From NCBI RefSeq assembly GCF_017654315.1, contig NZ_CP072203.1, positions 2,790,001-2,854,000 on the forward strand: DNA of 64,000 nucleotides, written 5' to 3'. Source of the stretch: Gordonia polyisoprenivorans. Its GTDB lineage: Bacteria > Actinomycetota > Actinomycetes > Mycobacteriales > Mycobacteriaceae. Under the pieces are notes generated by a model. That model saw only the letters and a list, made by a program, of their open reading frames with translations. It was not told the origin of the DNA and ran no database searches. A program made the translations under genes and the position numbers. Every line of letters starts with the position of its first letter. Position 1 is the stretch's first letter. Below are positions 41,083 through 52,221 of this stretch, in pieces.

Positions 41083-41913
41083 CTACTTGGCCCGGGTCAG
41101 TGCCAGTGCGGTGCCCTTGGCCATGACCCACTGGTACTTCGAGGCGACCACTCGTACCCACAGGTCGAGGAACTTGGCGTCGGCGCCGACCAGGATGCGC
41201 GTCTTGTTCTTGCGCACGCCGTTGATGATGACGTCGGCGGCGTCCTCGGAGGTCATGCGGGCGAGGTAACGATCGAAGAAGTTGGCTGTCGCGGTGGCGT
41301 CGTGATCGCCGGAGACGGTCGCGTTGCGGGCGATCGCGGTCTTGATGCCGCCCGGGTGCACACACGACACCTTGACCGGGTGCTTGGCGACGATCATCTC
41401 CTGGTTCAGCGCCTCGGTGAATCCCCGGACGGCGAACTTCGCGGCGTTGTACGCGGCCTGACCGGGCTCGGAGAGGAGGCCGAACAGCGATGAGGTGTTG
41501 ACGATGTGGCCGTCACCGGAGGCGATGATGTGCGGCAGGAAAGCCTTGGTGCCGTTGACCACTCCCCAGAAGTCGACGTCGACGACGCGCTCGATGTCCT
41601 TGAACTCGGTGCGTTCGATCTCGCCGTGGTGGGCGATCCCGGCGTTGTTGAAGATGACGTTGACCCGGCCGTAGTGGGCGACGACGGTCTCGGCGTAGTC
41701 GAGGACCGCCTCGCGCTCGGCGACGTTGAGGATCTGCGAGTGCACCTCGCCGCCGGCCTCGGTGATCAGTCGCTCGGTGACCGCGAGCCCGTCCGGATTC
41801 ACATCGGAGATGGCCAGTTTCGCGCCGAGACGGGAGAGCTTGACCGCGAGGTCGCGGCCCATACCCGAGCCCGCGCCGGTGACGACGACGACCTTGTCGC
41901 GAAAGTCCTTCAT
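41083..41913 (-). CDS. Short-chain dehydrogenase/reductase
   Basis: The 276-residue SDR has the cofactor loop TGAGSGMG (12-19), NNAG near residue 90, the catalytic Ser in NTSSLFG and YNAAK for the Tyr-Lys pair. A C-terminal amphipathic extension (LGADAKFLDLWVRVVASKYQWVMAKG) suggests membrane association. The Asp after beta-2 (ISDVN) favours NAD+. It starts 30 bases after the BVMO gene ends and is co-directional with it. This suggests an alcohol-to-ketone step feeding the monooxygenase, or oxidation of its products. Confidence 0.88.
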   Translation of the reverse strand: MKDFRDKVVVVTGAGSGMGRDLAVKLSRLGAKLAISDVNPDGLAVTERLITEAGGEVHSQILNVAEREAVLDYAETVVAHYGRVNVIFNNAGIAHHGEIERTEFKDIERVVDVDFWGVVNGTKAFLPHIIASGDGHIVNTSSLFGLLSEPGQAAYNAAKFAVRGFTEALNQEMIVAKHPVKVSCVHPGGIKTAIARNATVSGDHDATATANFFDRYLARMTSEDAADVIINGVRKNKTRILVGADAKFLDLWVRVVASKYQWVMAKGTALALTRAK

Positions 41914-41943
41914 GAATGCCTTCTTTCGTGTGGTGGGAGTTGT

Positions 41944-43476
41944 TCAGGCGCCGACGCCGGCGGTGGGAGCGGAGGTGGGTTGCGCGGGCACGGCGCTCGC
42001 AGCGCGATCGATGTCGTAGGCGGCGACGTCGAATTTCCTTGTCTCGCGCCGGAAGTCGAAGGTGAATCCCGGCCACAGTGTGGTGATGTTGCCGTGCACG
42101 TCCTTGTACCAGGAGGCGCATCCGCCGTTGACCCAGACGCTGTTGCGGAGCTTGTGGGCGATGCCGGCGTTGTAGCGGCGCTGTGCGGCCTCGGTCACCT
42201 CCACGCGCGTCGCCTCGCGGGCGCGCACGGTGGCGATGTAGTCGACCAGGTAGTTCAGCTGGGACTCGATCATGTACACCATCGAGGTGTGGCCCAGACC
42301 GGTCGACGGACCGATCATCAGCATCATGTTCGGGAAACCGTGGACGAATGAGCCCTTGTAACCTTGCATTCCGATCTCGTCCCAAACGTTCGCCAGGCTG
42401 CGGCCGCCGACGCCGACGATGTGGGAGAACACGGGGGAGTCGGTGACGTGAAAGCCGGTGGCCACCACCAGGATGTCGATGTCATGGGCCGTCCCGTCGG
42501 CGGTGACGATGCCGGTCTCGGTGACCCGCGAGATCGGATCGGTGACCAGATCGACGTTCGCGCGGTCGAGCGCGGGATACCAGGTGTTGGATCGCAGGAT
42601 GCGCTTGCAGCCGATCTGGAAGTCGGGGGTGACGGCCTTGCGCAGTTGCGGGTCGCGGATGCCGCGGAAGATGTTGGCGCGGGCCAGCATCTCGACCGGC
42701 TTGAGTGCCTTCGGCGAATACGTCATGCCGAAGGCGATGAACTCGTTGAAGGTGTAGATCCCGGCCCGTGAGGCGATCTGGACAGCGGGGATGTGCTTGA
42801 ACGCCCAGTGCTCGACCGGGGTGTAGGGCCGCTCGGTGCGGGGAACGATCCACGGTGCGGTGCGCTGGTAGACGTCGAGATGTCCGGCGACCTTGGCCAG
42901 TTCGGGAACGATCTGGATTGCCGAAGCACCGGTGCCGATCACCGCGACGCGCTTGCCGCCGAAGTCCACCGAGTCGTCCCAGCGCGCCGAGTGCATGATG
43001 GTGCCGCCGAACGAGTCGATGCCGTCGATGTCGGGGAGGTTCGGCTCGCACAGCGGGCCGACCGCACCGATGAGATGACGTGCGCGATAAGTGTTCTCAT
43101 CGCCATCGGTGACCGTCGAGACGATCCAGTGGGCGGTGGCCTCGTCCCAGCGGGCCTCGGTGACCTCGGTGCCGAACCGTGCCTTCGCGCGCACTCCGTG
43201 CTCGTCGGCGACGGCGTTGATGTAGCGGTGGATCTCCGGCTGATGGGAGTAGGAGCGCGACCACTCGGGATTCGGTGCGAACGAATACGAGTACAGGTTC
43301 GACGCGACGTCGCAGGCGGCGCCGGGGTAGGTGTTGTCGCGCCAGGTCCCGCCGAAGTCGCTGCCGCGGTCGAGGATGACGTAATCGTCGATGCCGCGCT
43401 GCGCGAGCTTGATGGCCGCGCCGAGGCCGGAGAACCCGGCCCCGACGATGGCGATCTCTACATCATGCGTTGTCAT
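41944..43476 (-). CDS. Baeyer-Villiger-type flavin monooxygenase
   Basis: The 510-residue enzyme has the FAD Rossmann motif GAGFSGLGAAIKL near its N-terminus and the NADPH Rossmann motif GTGASAIQIVPELA. Between them lies FGGTIMHSARWD, which fits the BVMO fingerprint F-x-G-x3-H-x3-W-(P/D). It would convert a ketone to an ester or lactone using NADPH and O2. It is the first gene of a leftward pair with the SDR. It is divergent from a TetR gene across two tandem operator palindromes, which implies ligand-induced expression. Confidence 0.88.
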   Translation of the reverse strand: MTTHDVEIAIVGAGFSGLGAAIKLAQRGIDDYVILDRGSDFGGTWRDNTYPGAACDVASNLYSYSFAPNPEWSRSYSHQPEIHRYINAVADEHGVRAKARFGTEVTEARWDEATAHWIVSTVTDGDENTYRARHLIGAVGPLCEPNLPDIDGIDSFGGTIMHSARWDDSVDFGGKRVAVIGTGASAIQIVPELAKVAGHLDVYQRTAPWIVPRTERPYTPVEHWAFKHIPAVQIASRAGIYTFNEFIAFGMTYSPKALKPVEMLARANIFRGIRDPQLRKAVTPDFQIGCKRILRSNTWYPALDRANVDLVTDPISRVTETGIVTADGTAHDIDILVVATGFHVTDSPVFSHIVGVGGRSLANVWDEIGMQGYKGSFVHGFPNMMLMIGPSTGLGHTSMVYMIESQLNYLVDYIATVRAREATRVEVTEAAQRRYNAGIAHKLRNSVWVNGGCASWYKDVHGNITTLWPGFTFDFRRETRKFDVAAYDIDRAASAVPAQPTSAPTAGVGA

Positions 43477-43496
43477 GGTGTCTGAGCTTAGTGCGC

Positions 43497-43536
43497 TATT
43501 GAATGAAAGTCAATAACTATTGAACAAGAATCAATA
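43497..43536. promoter_or_regulatory. Two tandem TetR-type operators
   Basis: Two 19-base palindromes of the form TATTGA-N7-TCAATA lie side by side at 43497-43515 and 43518-43536, separated by two bases. Both pairs of arms are perfect. They occupy the 67-base gap between the divergent BVMO (start 43476) and TetR (start 43544) genes, where a TetR repressor would block both promoters. The AT-rich motif stands out in this GC-rich sequence. Confidence 0.8.
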
Positions 43537-43543
43537 AGCTACG

Positions 43544-44179
43544 ATGTACCCCGTGAGCACCTCGAAGACCCGCGCCTCGAGCCGTCGGACCCGGATGAGT
43601 CCGGAGGCGCGACGCGACCAGTTGATCGCCCTCGGTCTCGAGATGGTCGGCAACCGACCGCTCGAGCAGGTGTCCATCGACGCCATCGCCGAGGTGGCCG
43701 GGGTGTCGCGCGCCCTGTTGTTCCACTACTTCGAATCCAAACAGGACTTTCACGTCGCGATCGCACGCGCCCAGGCGCAGGAGATGCTCGACTGCACCGA
43801 ACCCGACGACTCGCTCGGGGACCCGCTGCGGGTCCTCGGTGCGTCGATGTCGGCGTACGTCGACTACGTGACCGAGAACCGCAGTGCGTACATGGCCCTG
43901 ATCCGCGGATCGGCCAGCGCAGACCCCGCGATGCGGGAGGTCTTCGACCATACCCGCTCGGTGATGGCCGGGCGGGTTCTCGAGCACGCGCCCGCCCTGG
44001 GGATCGAACCGACCCCGGTGGTCCAGATGACCGTGCACGGCTGGATCGCTTTCGTCGAACAGACCACGATCTCGTGGCTGACCGACCCGGTGATCACCCG
44101 CGAGGAGCTGTTGTCGGTGATCAGCTCGGCCTTGCCGGCCCTGGCCACGGTTGTCGGCGCGGCGGTACCCACGGGGTGA
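43544..44179 (+). CDS. TetR-family transcriptional regulator
   Basis: This 211-residue regulator has a basic N-terminus and a TetR HTH: RRDQLIALGLEMVGNRPLEQVSIDAIAEVAGVSRALLFHYFESKQDFH (about residues 24-71). The C-terminal ligand domain contains YVTENRSAYMALIRGSAS. The start is ATG 43544 or GTG 43553. The two operator palindromes directly upstream make autoregulation and control of the BVMO/SDR pair likely. Confidence 0.88.
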   Translation: MYPVSTSKTRASSRRTRMSPEARRDQLIALGLEMVGNRPLEQVSIDAIAEVAGVSRALLFHYFESKQDFHVAIARAQAQEMLDCTEPDDSLGDPLRVLGASMSAYVDYVTENRSAYMALIRGSASADPAMREVFDHTRSVMAGRVLEHAPALGIEPTPVVQMTVHGWIAFVEQTTISWLTDPVITREELLSVISSALPALATVVGAAVPTG

Positions 44180-44216
44180 GGTGCGGCCCGTGGGCGCCCA
44201 GCACCACCGTATGAAA

Positions 44217-44252
44217 CGAGCCGCGGTCTCCCACAAGGGATTCCGCGGCTCG
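44217..44252. terminator. Bidirectional hairpin terminator
   Basis: CGAGCCGCGG (44217-44226) pairs perfectly with CCGCGGCTCG (44243-44252) across a 16-base loop that can itself extend the stem (CCC with GGG). It lies between the converging ends of the TetR gene (44179) and kgd (44272). No long T-run follows, as is usual in Actinobacteria. Confidence 0.65.
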
Positions 44253-44271
44253 CTCACGTTGATGGATCAGC

Positions 44272-47200
44272 TCAGGCGAAAGCCCCGTCGATGATCTCGG
44301 CCTGTTCGACGGCGTGAACCTTGCTCGATCCCGACGACGGCGCCGACATCGGACGCCGCGACAGCCGGCGCAGACCCTTGAGCAGGTCCGGCAGCAACTC
44401 GGGCAACCACAGACCCAGGAACGGCCACGGTCCCTGGTTGGCCGGCTCCTCCTGCACCCAGGCGAAGTCCTCGGCGTTCGGGTAGCGCTCAAGGGTGTCG
44501 CGCAGCCGGCGATGCGGCACCGGGTAGAGCTGCTCGACGCGCACGATCGCGATGTCGTCGCGCTCGTCCTTCTCGCGGCGTGCGGCGAGCTCGTAATAGA
44601 GCTTGCCGCTGACCAGCAGCACGCGCTTGACCTTGTCGCGATCGGCGTCGGAGCCCTTCGCGGCGAAGTGTGGATCGTCGATCACCGAGCGGAACTTGTC
44701 CTCGGTGAAATCCTCGACCGGCGACACCGCGGCCTTGTTGCGCAGCATCGACTTCGGGGTGAACACGATCAGCGGGCGGCTGATGCCGTCGAGGACGTGC
44801 CGACGCAGCAGGTGGAAGTAGCTTGCCGGCGTCGACGGCAGCGCCACGGTCATCGATCCCTCGGCGCACAGCTGTAGGAAGCGCTCGATACGACCCGAGG
44901 TGTGGTCGGGGCCCTGACCCTCGTGACCGTGGGGGAGCAGCAGCACCACATCGGAGCGTTGGCCCCACTTGGCCTCGCCGGAGCTGATGAACTCGTCGAT
45001 GATCGACTGCGCGCCGTTGACGAAGTCGCCGAACTGCGCCTCCCACAGGACCAATGCGTCCGGGTTGCCCACCGAGTAGCCGTACTCGAAGCCCACGACC
45101 GCGAACTCGGACAACGGTGAGTCGTAGACCATGAAACGGCCGAGCGAGTCTCCGTCGCGCGGCGTCAGATGGTTCAGCGGGGTGTACTCCGAGCCGTTCT
45201 CCCGGTCGATCAGCACCGAGTGGCGCTGGGTGAAGGTGCCGCGACGCGAGTCCTGGCCGGACAGGCGCACGGTACGGCCCTCGATGACCAGCGAGCCGAA
45301 GGCGAGCAACTCCGCGAACGCCCAGTCGATGCCGCCCTCGGTGGACATCTCGTGACGACGCTTGAGCACCGGCTTGACGCGCGGATGCGGATCGAAGCCC
45401 TCGGGCACGTTGAAGAACGCATCACCGATCTCGGCGAGCACCGACTTGTCGACGGCGGTCACCAGTTTCTGCGGCAGCGGCTGATCGTCCTCGACCGACT
45501 CCGAAGGTTCGGGACGGAACTTCTCGAGTTCCTTGACCTCGTTGAACACCCGCTCCAGCTGGCCCTGGTAGTCGCGCAGGGCGTCCTCGGCCTCCTTGGT
45601 GGAGATGTCACCACGACCGATGAGGGCCTCGGTGTAGGACTTGCGGACGCCGCGCTTGGTATCGATCACGTCGTACATGGCCGGCTGGGTCATCGACGGG
45701 TCGTCGCCCTCGTTGTGGCCGCGACGACGGAAGCAGACGAGGTCGATCACCACGTCCTTGTGGTAGGTCTCGCGGTAGTCCACGGCCAGCTTGGCGGCCC
45801 ACACGCAGGCCTCCGGGTCGTCGCCGTTGACGTGGAAGATCGGTGCACCGATCATCTTCGCGACGTCGGTGCAGTACTCCGAGGACCGTGAGTGCTCGGG
45901 CGCGGTGGTGAAGCCCACCTGATTGTTGACCACGATGTGCACGGTGCCGCCGGTGCGGTAGCCGGGCAGCATCGCCAGGTTCAGTGTCTCGGGCACGACG
46001 CCCTGCCCGGCGAATGCGGCGTCGCCGTGCAGCATCAGCGGCAGGATCGAGAACTGCTGGTCCTCGTCGAGCAGATCCTGCTTGGCGCGGACGAGACCCT
46101 CGAGTACCGGGTCGACCGCCTCGAGATGACTCGGGTTGGCCGTCAGCGAGACGTTGATCTCGTTGTCTCCGAACATCTGGTAGTACTTGCCCTCGGCGCC
46201 GAGGTGGTACTTCACATCGCCGGAGCCATGGGCCTGCGACGGATTGAGATTGCCCTCGAACTCGGTGAAGATCTTCGAGTAGGGCTTGCCGACGATGTTG
46301 GCCAGCACATTGAGGCGACCGCGGTGCGGCATGCCGATGACGACCTCGCCGAGGCCGTGCTCGGCGCTCTGGTCGATCACCGCGTCCATCATGGGGATCA
46401 CCGACTCCGCGCCCTCGAGCGAGAAGCGCTTCTGTCCGACGTACTTGGTCTGCAGGAACGTCTCGAATGCCTCGGCGGCATTGAGCTTGGACAGGATGTA
46501 CTTCTGCTCGGCCACCGGGGGCTTGACGTGTTTGATCTCGACCCGCTCCTGCAACCAGCGCTGCTGATCGGGTTCGAGGATGTGGGTGTATTCGACACCG
46601 ACGTGGCGGCAGTAGGCGTCGCGCAGGATCGAGAGCACATCGCGCAACTTCATCTTCTGCTGCCCGTGGAAGCCGCCGACGTTGAACGTGCGGTCGAGGT
46701 CCCACAGCGTCAGACCGTAGGTGAGGATGTCGAGGTCGGGATGACTGGTGCGCGCATCGCTGTCCATCATCAACGGGTCGATGTCGGCCATCAGATGGCC
46801 GCGGTTGCGATATGCCGCGATCAGCTCGAGCACACGGGTGTTCTTGTCGACCGCACCCGCCGGGATGTCCCGACGCCACCGGATCGGCTCGTAGGGGATG
46901 TGGAAGGCGGTGAAGATCTCGTCGTAGAACGCGTCGTCGAGGAGTAGTTCGTGGATGCGGCGCAGGAAATCGCCGGACTCCGCACCCTGGATGATGCGGT
47001 GATCGTAGGTGGAGGTCAGCGTCATCAGCTTGCCGACGCCGAGTTCGGCGATCTGTTCGTCACTGGCGCCCTGGAACTCCGCGGGGTACTCCATCGCGCC
47101 GGCGCCGATGATCGCGCCTTGGCCCTTCATCAGCCGCGGCACCGAGTGCACGGTACCGATGGTGCCGGGGTTGGTGAGCGAAACCGTCACGCCCGCAAAG

Positions 47201-48162
47201 TCTTCCGCACCCAGCTTGCCGTCACGGGCACGCCGGACGATGTCTTGGTAACCGGTGTAGAACTCGGCGAAACCCATCGTCTCGCACTTCTTGATGGCGG
47301 CGACCACCAGAGTGCGGTTGCCGTCCTTACCGACGAGGTCGATGGCCAGGCCGAGGTTGGTGTGGGCGGGGGTGACGACGTTCGGCTTGCCGTCGACCTC
47401 GGCGAAATGCCGATTCATGTTCGGGAACGACTTGATCGCCTGCACGATCGCGTAGCCGAGGATGTGGGTGAAGCTGATCTTGCCGCCGCGGGTGCGGGCG
47501 AGGTGGTTGTTGATGACGATGCGGTTGTCGATCATCATCTTGGCCGGAACGGCGCGAACACTGGTGGCCGTGGGGATCTGCAGCGACGCCGCCATGTTCT
47601 TGGCGATGGCGGCGGCCGGTCCGCGCAACACCTTGGTCTCGTCCTCGGTGGCCGCGGGCGCCGACGCCGCAGGCTTGGCCACCGGCTCCTTGGCGGGCCG
47701 ATCCTTCTGAGACTGCGAGGATCCGTCGCGGCTGGCGACGCTGCGCCCGGAGGCGGCCTTGGTGGCCGACGCCTCACGCGCGGGGGTCTTGCGGGTGGTC
47801 GTACGCGGCTCGGGGCCCTGATCGAGGGTTACGCCCTGCTTGCGCTGCGGGGCGGGCTGGGAGTCGGTCGACGTGGCCTTGGCGGGGCTGGGCTTGGCCG
47901 CGCTGGAAGTGGTGGGGCCGGAGGTGCTCGGGGTGGACGCCGAGCCGTTGGTGGATGCGGAGCCGTTCGCGGATGCGGCGCGGGCACCCGACCCGTTTGA
48001 CGACCCGCTCGCACCGGTGTCGCCACCGTTCGGTGTGTAGTTCTTCAGAAGGTCGTGCCAACTCGGGTCCACCGAGTTCGGATCCTTCTGATACTGCTGG
48101 TACATTTCCTCGACCAGCCATTCGTTCTGTCCGAAGTCGGTTTCGGATGTCGAACTGCTCAC
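44272..48162 (-). CDS. kgd: Multifunctional 2-oxoglutarate metabolism enzyme Kgd
   Basis: From GTG 48162 the 1296-residue protein has an N-terminal helix ([29 protein letters not shown]), an Ala/Ser/Pro/Thr-rich linker to about residue 190, and an acyltransferase (E2) domain ending [18 protein letters not shown]. The E1 thiamine-diphosphate domain follows ([61 protein letters not shown]) and the C-terminal DASHEHLL-type part ([24 protein letters not shown]). This E2-E1 fusion without a lipoyl domain is the actinobacterial Kgd/OdhA type. It decarboxylates 2-oxoglutarate in the TCA cycle and is normally inhibited by the FHA protein GarA/OdhI. Downstream convergence with the TetR gene is buffered by a hairpin. 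Confidence 0.95.
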   Translation of the reverse strand: MSSSTSETDFGQNEWLVEEMYQQYQKDPNSVDPSWHDLLKNYTPNGGDTGASGSSNGSGARAASANGSASTNGSASTPSTSGPTTSSAAKPSPAKATSTDSQPAPQRKQGVTLDQGPEPRTTTRKTPAREASATKAASGRSVASRDGSSQSQKDRPAKEPVAKPAASAPAATEDETKVLRGPAAAIAKNMAASLQIPTATSVRAVPAKMMIDNRIVINNHLARTRGGKISFTHILGYAIVQAIKSFPNMNRHFAEVDGKPNVVTPAHTNLGLAIDLVGKDGNRTLVVAAIKKCETMGFAEFYTGYQDIVRRARDGKLGAEDFAGVTVSLTNPGTIGTVHSVPRLMKGQGAIIGAGAMEYPAEFQGASDEQIAELGVGKLMTLTSTYDHRIIQGAESGDFLRRIHELLLDDAFYDEIFTAFHIPYEPIRWRRDIPAGAVDKNTRVLELIAAYRNRGHLMADIDPLMMDSDARTSHPDLDILTYGLTLWDLDRTFNVGGFHGQQKMKLRDVLSILRDAYCRHVGVEYTHILEPDQQRWLQERVEIKHVKPPVAEQKYILSKLNAAEAFETFLQTKYVGQKRFSLEGAESVIPMMDAVIDQSAEHGLGEVVIGMPHRGRLNVLANIVGKPYSKIFTEFEGNLNPSQAHGSGDVKYHLGAEGKYYQMFGDNEINVSLTANPSHLEAVDPVLEGLVRAKQDLLDEDQQFSILPLMLHGDAAFAGQGVVPETLNLAMLPGYRTGGTVHIVVNNQVGFTTAPEHSRSSEYCTDVAKMIGAPIFHVNGDDPEACVWAAKLAVDYRETYHKDVVIDLVCFRRRGHNEGDDPSMTQPAMYDVIDTKRGVRKSYTEALIGRGDISTKEAEDALRDYQGQLERVFNEVKELEKFRPEPSESVEDDQPLPQKLVTAVDKSVLAEIGDAFFNVPEGFDPHPRVKPVLKRRHEMSTEGGIDWAFAELLAFGSLVIEGRTVRLSGQDSRRGTFTQRHSVLIDRENGSEYTPLNHLTPRDGDSLGRFMVYDSPLSEFAVVGFEYGYSVGNPDALVLWEAQFGDFVNGAQSIIDEFISSGEAKWGQRSDVVLLLPHGHEGQGPDHTSGRIERFLQLCAEGSMTVALPSTPASYFHLLRRHVLDGISRPLIVFTPKSMLRNKAAVSPVEDFTEDKFRSVIDDPHFAAKGSDADRDKVKRVLLVSGKLYYELAARREKDERDDIAIVRVEQLYPVPHRRLRDTLERYPNAEDFAWVQEEPANQGPWPFLGLWLPELLPDLLKGLRRLSRRPMSAPSSGSSKVHAVEQAEIIDGAFA

Positions 48163-48339
48163 AGCGGTTTCTCGCCTCAATTCCCTGAAGGTGTCGGGTC
48201 GCCACGTCACGACGAAAGTCTCTTGTGAAGATCGTCGTGAACCACCTGCCGATGGTACGCGCCCACCACCCTGTGGACGCCGTGAGTCCCACCTCGCCGA
48301 GGGCGCACGTCGTCGGGTCGCCACCGGGCGCCGGTGAAC

Positions 48340-51300
48340 TCAGCGGATGAGTTCGTCGGCAGGTTCGATACCGTCGGCGTCCGGGTCGACACCGGCATCC
48401 CAGAACGCGCGGTACCTACCGCCCAACGCGAGTAGATCCTCGTGTGTTCCCATCTCCACGATCCGTCCGCCGTCGACCACCGCGATCACATCGGCGCGTG
48501 CCGCGGTCGCGAGGCGGTGGGCGACGATCACCGACGTCCGGCTGCGGGTCACCGCGTCACCGGCGGCGAGCACCATCGCCTCGGTCGCCTGGTCGAGGGT
48601 GGCTGTCGCCTCGTCGAGCAGGAGCAGGTCGGGTTCGACGAGCTCGGCCCGCGCGAGCGCGATGAGCTGGCGCTGCCCCGACGACAATCCGGCCCCGCGC
48701 TCGCCGATCGGGTGACGCATGCCGCCCGGCAGGCCGGCGATCATCGTCGTCGCGCCGACCGCCGCGGCGGCCGCGGCGATCTGTTCGTGGTCGGCCTCGG
48801 GTCGCCCGTAGGCGATGTTGTCGGCGACGGTGCCGGTGAACAGGTGCGGTTCCTGCGGCACGATGCCGATGTGGCGGCGATAGCCGCGCAGCGTGAACCG
48901 GCGGATGTCGGTGCCGTCCATCCGCACCACGCCGTCGGTGGGGTCGTAGAAGCGGGCGAGCAGCTTCACAATCGTCGACTTGCCGGCGCCGGTGCGGCCC
49001 ACCAGTGCCAGGGAGGTACCGGCGGGGATGTGTAGATCGATGCCGCCGAGCGCGTCGACGGTCGCCCCCGAATAGCGGAATGCGACGTCGTCGAGGCGCG
49101 CGTCACCGGTGAATCGAGCACTCCCGGGATCGATCGCATCGCTGCGTTCGGCGACGGTCGTCTCGGTACGCAAGAGGTCGGCGATACGCCGGAGGCCGAC
49201 GACCGCCTGCTGATAACCGTCGAACACCTGTGAAAGTTGTTGTACGGGACCGAACAACAGCGACAGGTAGAGGATGAAGGCGACCAGGGTGCCCGCCGAC
49301 AACGCGCCCGTCGTGATCTGGTGCGCGCCGACCGCGATCGTCGCCGCGGTCGCCAGATCGCTGCACAACGTGATGAACGGGAAGTAGACCGAGATCGCCC
49401 GCTGCGAGGTCATTCGCGCGCGTACCCAGTCCAACGTCAGCCCGGTGAAGCGGCGGGTGGCCGGGGCGGTGTTGCGGTAGGCCTGGGTGGTCTTGATGCC
49501 GGCGATGTTCTCCTGGAAGTCGGCGTTGACCGCACTGACCAGTTCCCGGGAGCGCGTGTAGGCGCGCGAGGCGATCCGGCGGAAGACCACGGTCGCCACG
49601 ATCAGGACCGGCAGCACCGGCAGGATCAGCGCCCCGAGTTCGAGGTCGGTGAACAGCATCGCCACGGTGACCCCGACCAGCGTCAGCACCGCCACGATCG
49701 CGGTCGACAGGCCGGTCTGCAAAAACGTCGAGAGGGCATCGACGTCGGTGGTCATCCGCGTCATGATGCGCCCGGACAACTCGCGCTCGTAGTAGTCGAG
49801 GCCGAGCCGCTGCAGGTGCGCGTAGCTGCGCACACGCAAGCCGAACAGCACTCGTTCACCCGCGCGGGTCGAGTACAGCGTCATGCCCGCGGCGGCGAAC
49901 CAGCCGAGCACGACGGTGCCCACGCCGATACCGGTCGCGATGAGCAGGGTGCGTTCGTCGGTGTGGGTGGCCGCGTCGATGACGGTGCGCGCCAACGACG
50001 GGAAGACCAGCCCGGTGAGGGTGTCCACGCCGATCGCCACGATGGCCAGCGCCAGCAGCCAGCGCACCGGCGCCAGGATCTGCCACAGGGAGAAATGCGG
50101 ATTCTCCACCCGCATCGCGTCGACGTCGACCCGCGGATCCTCGTCGGCGGGCCGCAATCGTGCGACGGACGCAAGCAGCGCCGGGGTGGCGGGCATGGCA
50201 CCCAATGCGCCGGCGATCCCCGCGCCCCGACCGCCACGGCCCCCGGTTCCACCGGCCGGCGGGGCGCTCGCGGTGCGGGTCGAATCCTCTTCCGGCGCAG
50301 GCGCATCGGCGGGCCACAAGTCCCCGGTGTGGTGCGGCGGCGTCGGGGTGAGTGTTGCGGCGGCGTCGTCGGCGACGGACTGGATCGGCGACATCAGCGC
50401 ACGGAAACGCGGGCTGCGCTCTTCGAGCTCGGCGACGGTGCCCACGTCGACGATCCGGCCCTCGTCGAGGACGGCGACGCGGTCGGCGAGCATGAGGGTC
50501 GACCGCCGGTGCGCGAGCACCAGCATGGTGGGCCGGTCGGTGGAGCGGTCGCGCAGACGGTGCAGGATGCGCGACTCGGTGGAGGCGTCGACCGCCGAGG
50601 TCGCATCATCGAGGACGAGCAACCGGGGGTCGGCGTAGAGCGCACGTGCCAGGGCCGCCCGCTGTCGTTGACCGCCAGACAGGGTGAGGCCGCGCTCGCC
50701 GACGACGGTGTCGAATCCGTCGGGCAGTGCGGTGATGAAGTCGAGGGCGTCGGCGTCCCGGGCGGCGGCGAGCAGGCGCGGCGCCACCGGTCCCGAACCT
50801 GGGGTCGGGGACTGCTTGGGACGATCGCCGAGGGTGATGTTGGTGGCAATGGTGTCCGAGTACAGGAACGGCTCGTCGAAGACGACGCCCACCGCCGAGT
50901 GCAGGGCATCCGCGGACAGCTCGGAGAGCGGATGACGCGTCGAGGAGTCCGGTCCGGACATCAGCGCGATGGTCCCGCGGTCGGGGCGTCGGTGGCGACT
51001 GACGAGATCGGCGAGGGTCGACTTGCCCGATCCGGGCGGACCGACGACGGCGACGCATTCGCCGGGCGCGATCTGCAGATCGATGCCGTCGAGGACGGTG
51101 CGGTCGTCGTGGCCGAACACCACACCGGACAACTCCAGTCCCAGCGGGCCGTCGGGCAGACCGGCGGTGTTCGCATCGTCGGGGTCGGTGGGTGCGTCGA
51201 CGACGTCGTAGACCCGCTCCACCGCGGCGCGGGCGAGTTGACCGCTGACCACTACGTTGGTCAGCAGTCGCGCGAGGGTGGTCATGGTCGTGACGTAGGT

Positions 51301-52221
51301 CGCGAACGCGAGGAAGGTGCCCGCGGTGATCGACCCGTTCAGGGTGAGGTAGCCACCGACACCGATGACCGCGACCAGGCCGAGTTGCGGGATCGCCGAC
51401 ATGGTCGGGGTGAAATACGAGTTGATCTTGCCCGCACGCAACCGCTTGGCGAAGAGATCGCGTCCGAGTTCGACGAGTTCGTCGACGGCGCGGGTCTCCT
51501 GTCCGAATCCCTTGACAACGCGGACACCGGTGACCGTCTCCTCGACGTGTTGTGCCACATCGGCGGCGGCCTGCTGGGCGGACCAGGTGGCCGCGAACAA
51601 CCGTCTGCGGGTGGTCAGCACGACCACGGCCACCATCGGCAGGATCGCCAGCGAGATCACGGTGAGCAGCGGCGAGAGGTAGAGCATGATGCCCAGCGCG
51701 ATTACCACCTGGACCGCGGCGCCGGCGGAGAGCGGCACCATCGCGAGCAGTCCCTGCACGATCTGCAGATCCGAGATCGACCGCGAAACGACCTGGCCGG
51801 TACGGATGTCGGTCTGGGTGGCGCCGTCGAGATGCAGTAAGGTACGTAAGAGCTTGAGCCGCAACGCATTCTGCACCGAGATCGACAGCTGACCCGCGGT
51901 CAGCCGGCGACCGAACTGACAGAAATACCGCACGATCGCGAGTCCGATCATCGCGATCACGATCGTCGGGATGGTCCACGAACCGGGGATGCCGGTGGCG
52001 CGGTCGAGGGCCGCGCGCGCGAGCAGTGGCGCGACCAGGTCGACGCCGACCGCCACCAGGGTGACCGACAGGGTCACCGCCACGAGCCGGCGATACTGCA
52101 GGCATTCGGTGGTCAGACGGCGCACCCAGCCGCGTCCACCGTCGTCCGGTGAGTCGGCCTCGGGAACCTCCGGCCCGGAGGCGGGTGGATCGACCTGGGG
52201 CCGGCGGGGCGTGGCGGTCAC
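48340..52221 (-). CDS. Fused TMD-NBD-TMD-NBD ABC exporter
   Basis: One polypeptide of 1293 residues holds two complete exporter halves. Half 1 has six helices, then VGPPGSGKSTLADL, LSGGQRQRAALARALYADPRLLVLDDATSAVD. Half 2 has six helices, then VGRTGAGKSTIVKLLARFYDPTDG, LSSGQRQLIALARAELVEPDLLLLDEATATLD. The second signature is LSSGQ. A Gly/Pro-rich linker (about residues 640-690) joins the halves. The layout resembles the mycobacterial multidrug exporter Rv0194, which is known from the family; export of drugs or lipids is inferred. The GTG start overlaps the EcsC-like stop (GTGA). Confidence 0.9.
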   Translation of the reverse strand: MTATPRRPQVDPPASGPEVPEADSPDDGGRGWVRRLTTECLQYRRLVAVTLSVTLVAVGVDLVAPLLARAALDRATGIPGSWTIPTIVIAMIGLAIVRYFCQFGRRLTAGQLSISVQNALRLKLLRTLLHLDGATQTDIRTGQVVSRSISDLQIVQGLLAMVPLSAGAAVQVVIALGIMLYLSPLLTVISLAILPMVAVVVLTTRRRLFAATWSAQQAAADVAQHVEETVTGVRVVKGFGQETRAVDELVELGRDLFAKRLRAGKINSYFTPTMSAIPQLGLVAVIGVGGYLTLNGSITAGTFLAFATYVTTMTTLARLLTNVVVSGQLARAAVERVYDVVDAPTDPDDANTAGLPDGPLGLELSGVVFGHDDRTVLDGIDLQIAPGECVAVVGPPGSGKSTLADLVSRHRRPDRGTIALMSGPDSSTRHPLSELSADALHSAVGVVFDEPFLYSDTIATNITLGDRPKQSPTPGSGPVAPRLLAAARDADALDFITALPDGFDTVVGERGLTLSGGQRQRAALARALYADPRLLVLDDATSAVDASTESRILHRLRDRSTDRPTMLVLAHRRSTLMLADRVAVLDEGRIVDVGTVAELEERSPRFRALMSPIQSVADDAAATLTPTPPHHTGDLWPADAPAPEEDSTRTASAPPAGGTGGRGGRGAGIAGALGAMPATPALLASVARLRPADEDPRVDVDAMRVENPHFSLWQILAPVRWLLALAIVAIGVDTLTGLVFPSLARTVIDAATHTDERTLLIATGIGVGTVVLGWFAAAGMTLYSTRAGERVLFGLRVRSYAHLQRLGLDYYERELSGRIMTRMTTDVDALSTFLQTGLSTAIVAVLTLVGVTVAMLFTDLELGALILPVLPVLIVATVVFRRIASRAYTRSRELVSAVNADFQENIAGIKTTQAYRNTAPATRRFTGLTLDWVRARMTSQRAISVYFPFITLCSDLATAATIAVGAHQITTGALSAGTLVAFILYLSLLFGPVQQLSQVFDGYQQAVVGLRRIADLLRTETTVAERSDAIDPGSARFTGDARLDDVAFRYSGATVDALGGIDLHIPAGTSLALVGRTGAGKSTIVKLLARFYDPTDGVVRMDGTDIRRFTLRGYRRHIGIVPQEPHLFTGTVADNIAYGRPEADHEQIAAAAAAVGATTMIAGLPGGMRHPIGERGAGLSSGQRQLIALARAELVEPDLLLLDEATATLDQATEAMVLAAGDAVTRSRTSVIVAHRLATAARADVIAVVDGGRIVEMGTHEDLLALGGRYRAFWDAGVDPDADGIEPADELIR

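Noticed and set aside
49237..51840. 867-codon plus-strand open frame inside the ABC exporter gene
   Set aside because: It is an antisense shadow caused by high GC at third positions. It is full of Arg, Gly, Asp and His with no motif, whereas the minus strand has perfect ABC motifs throughout.
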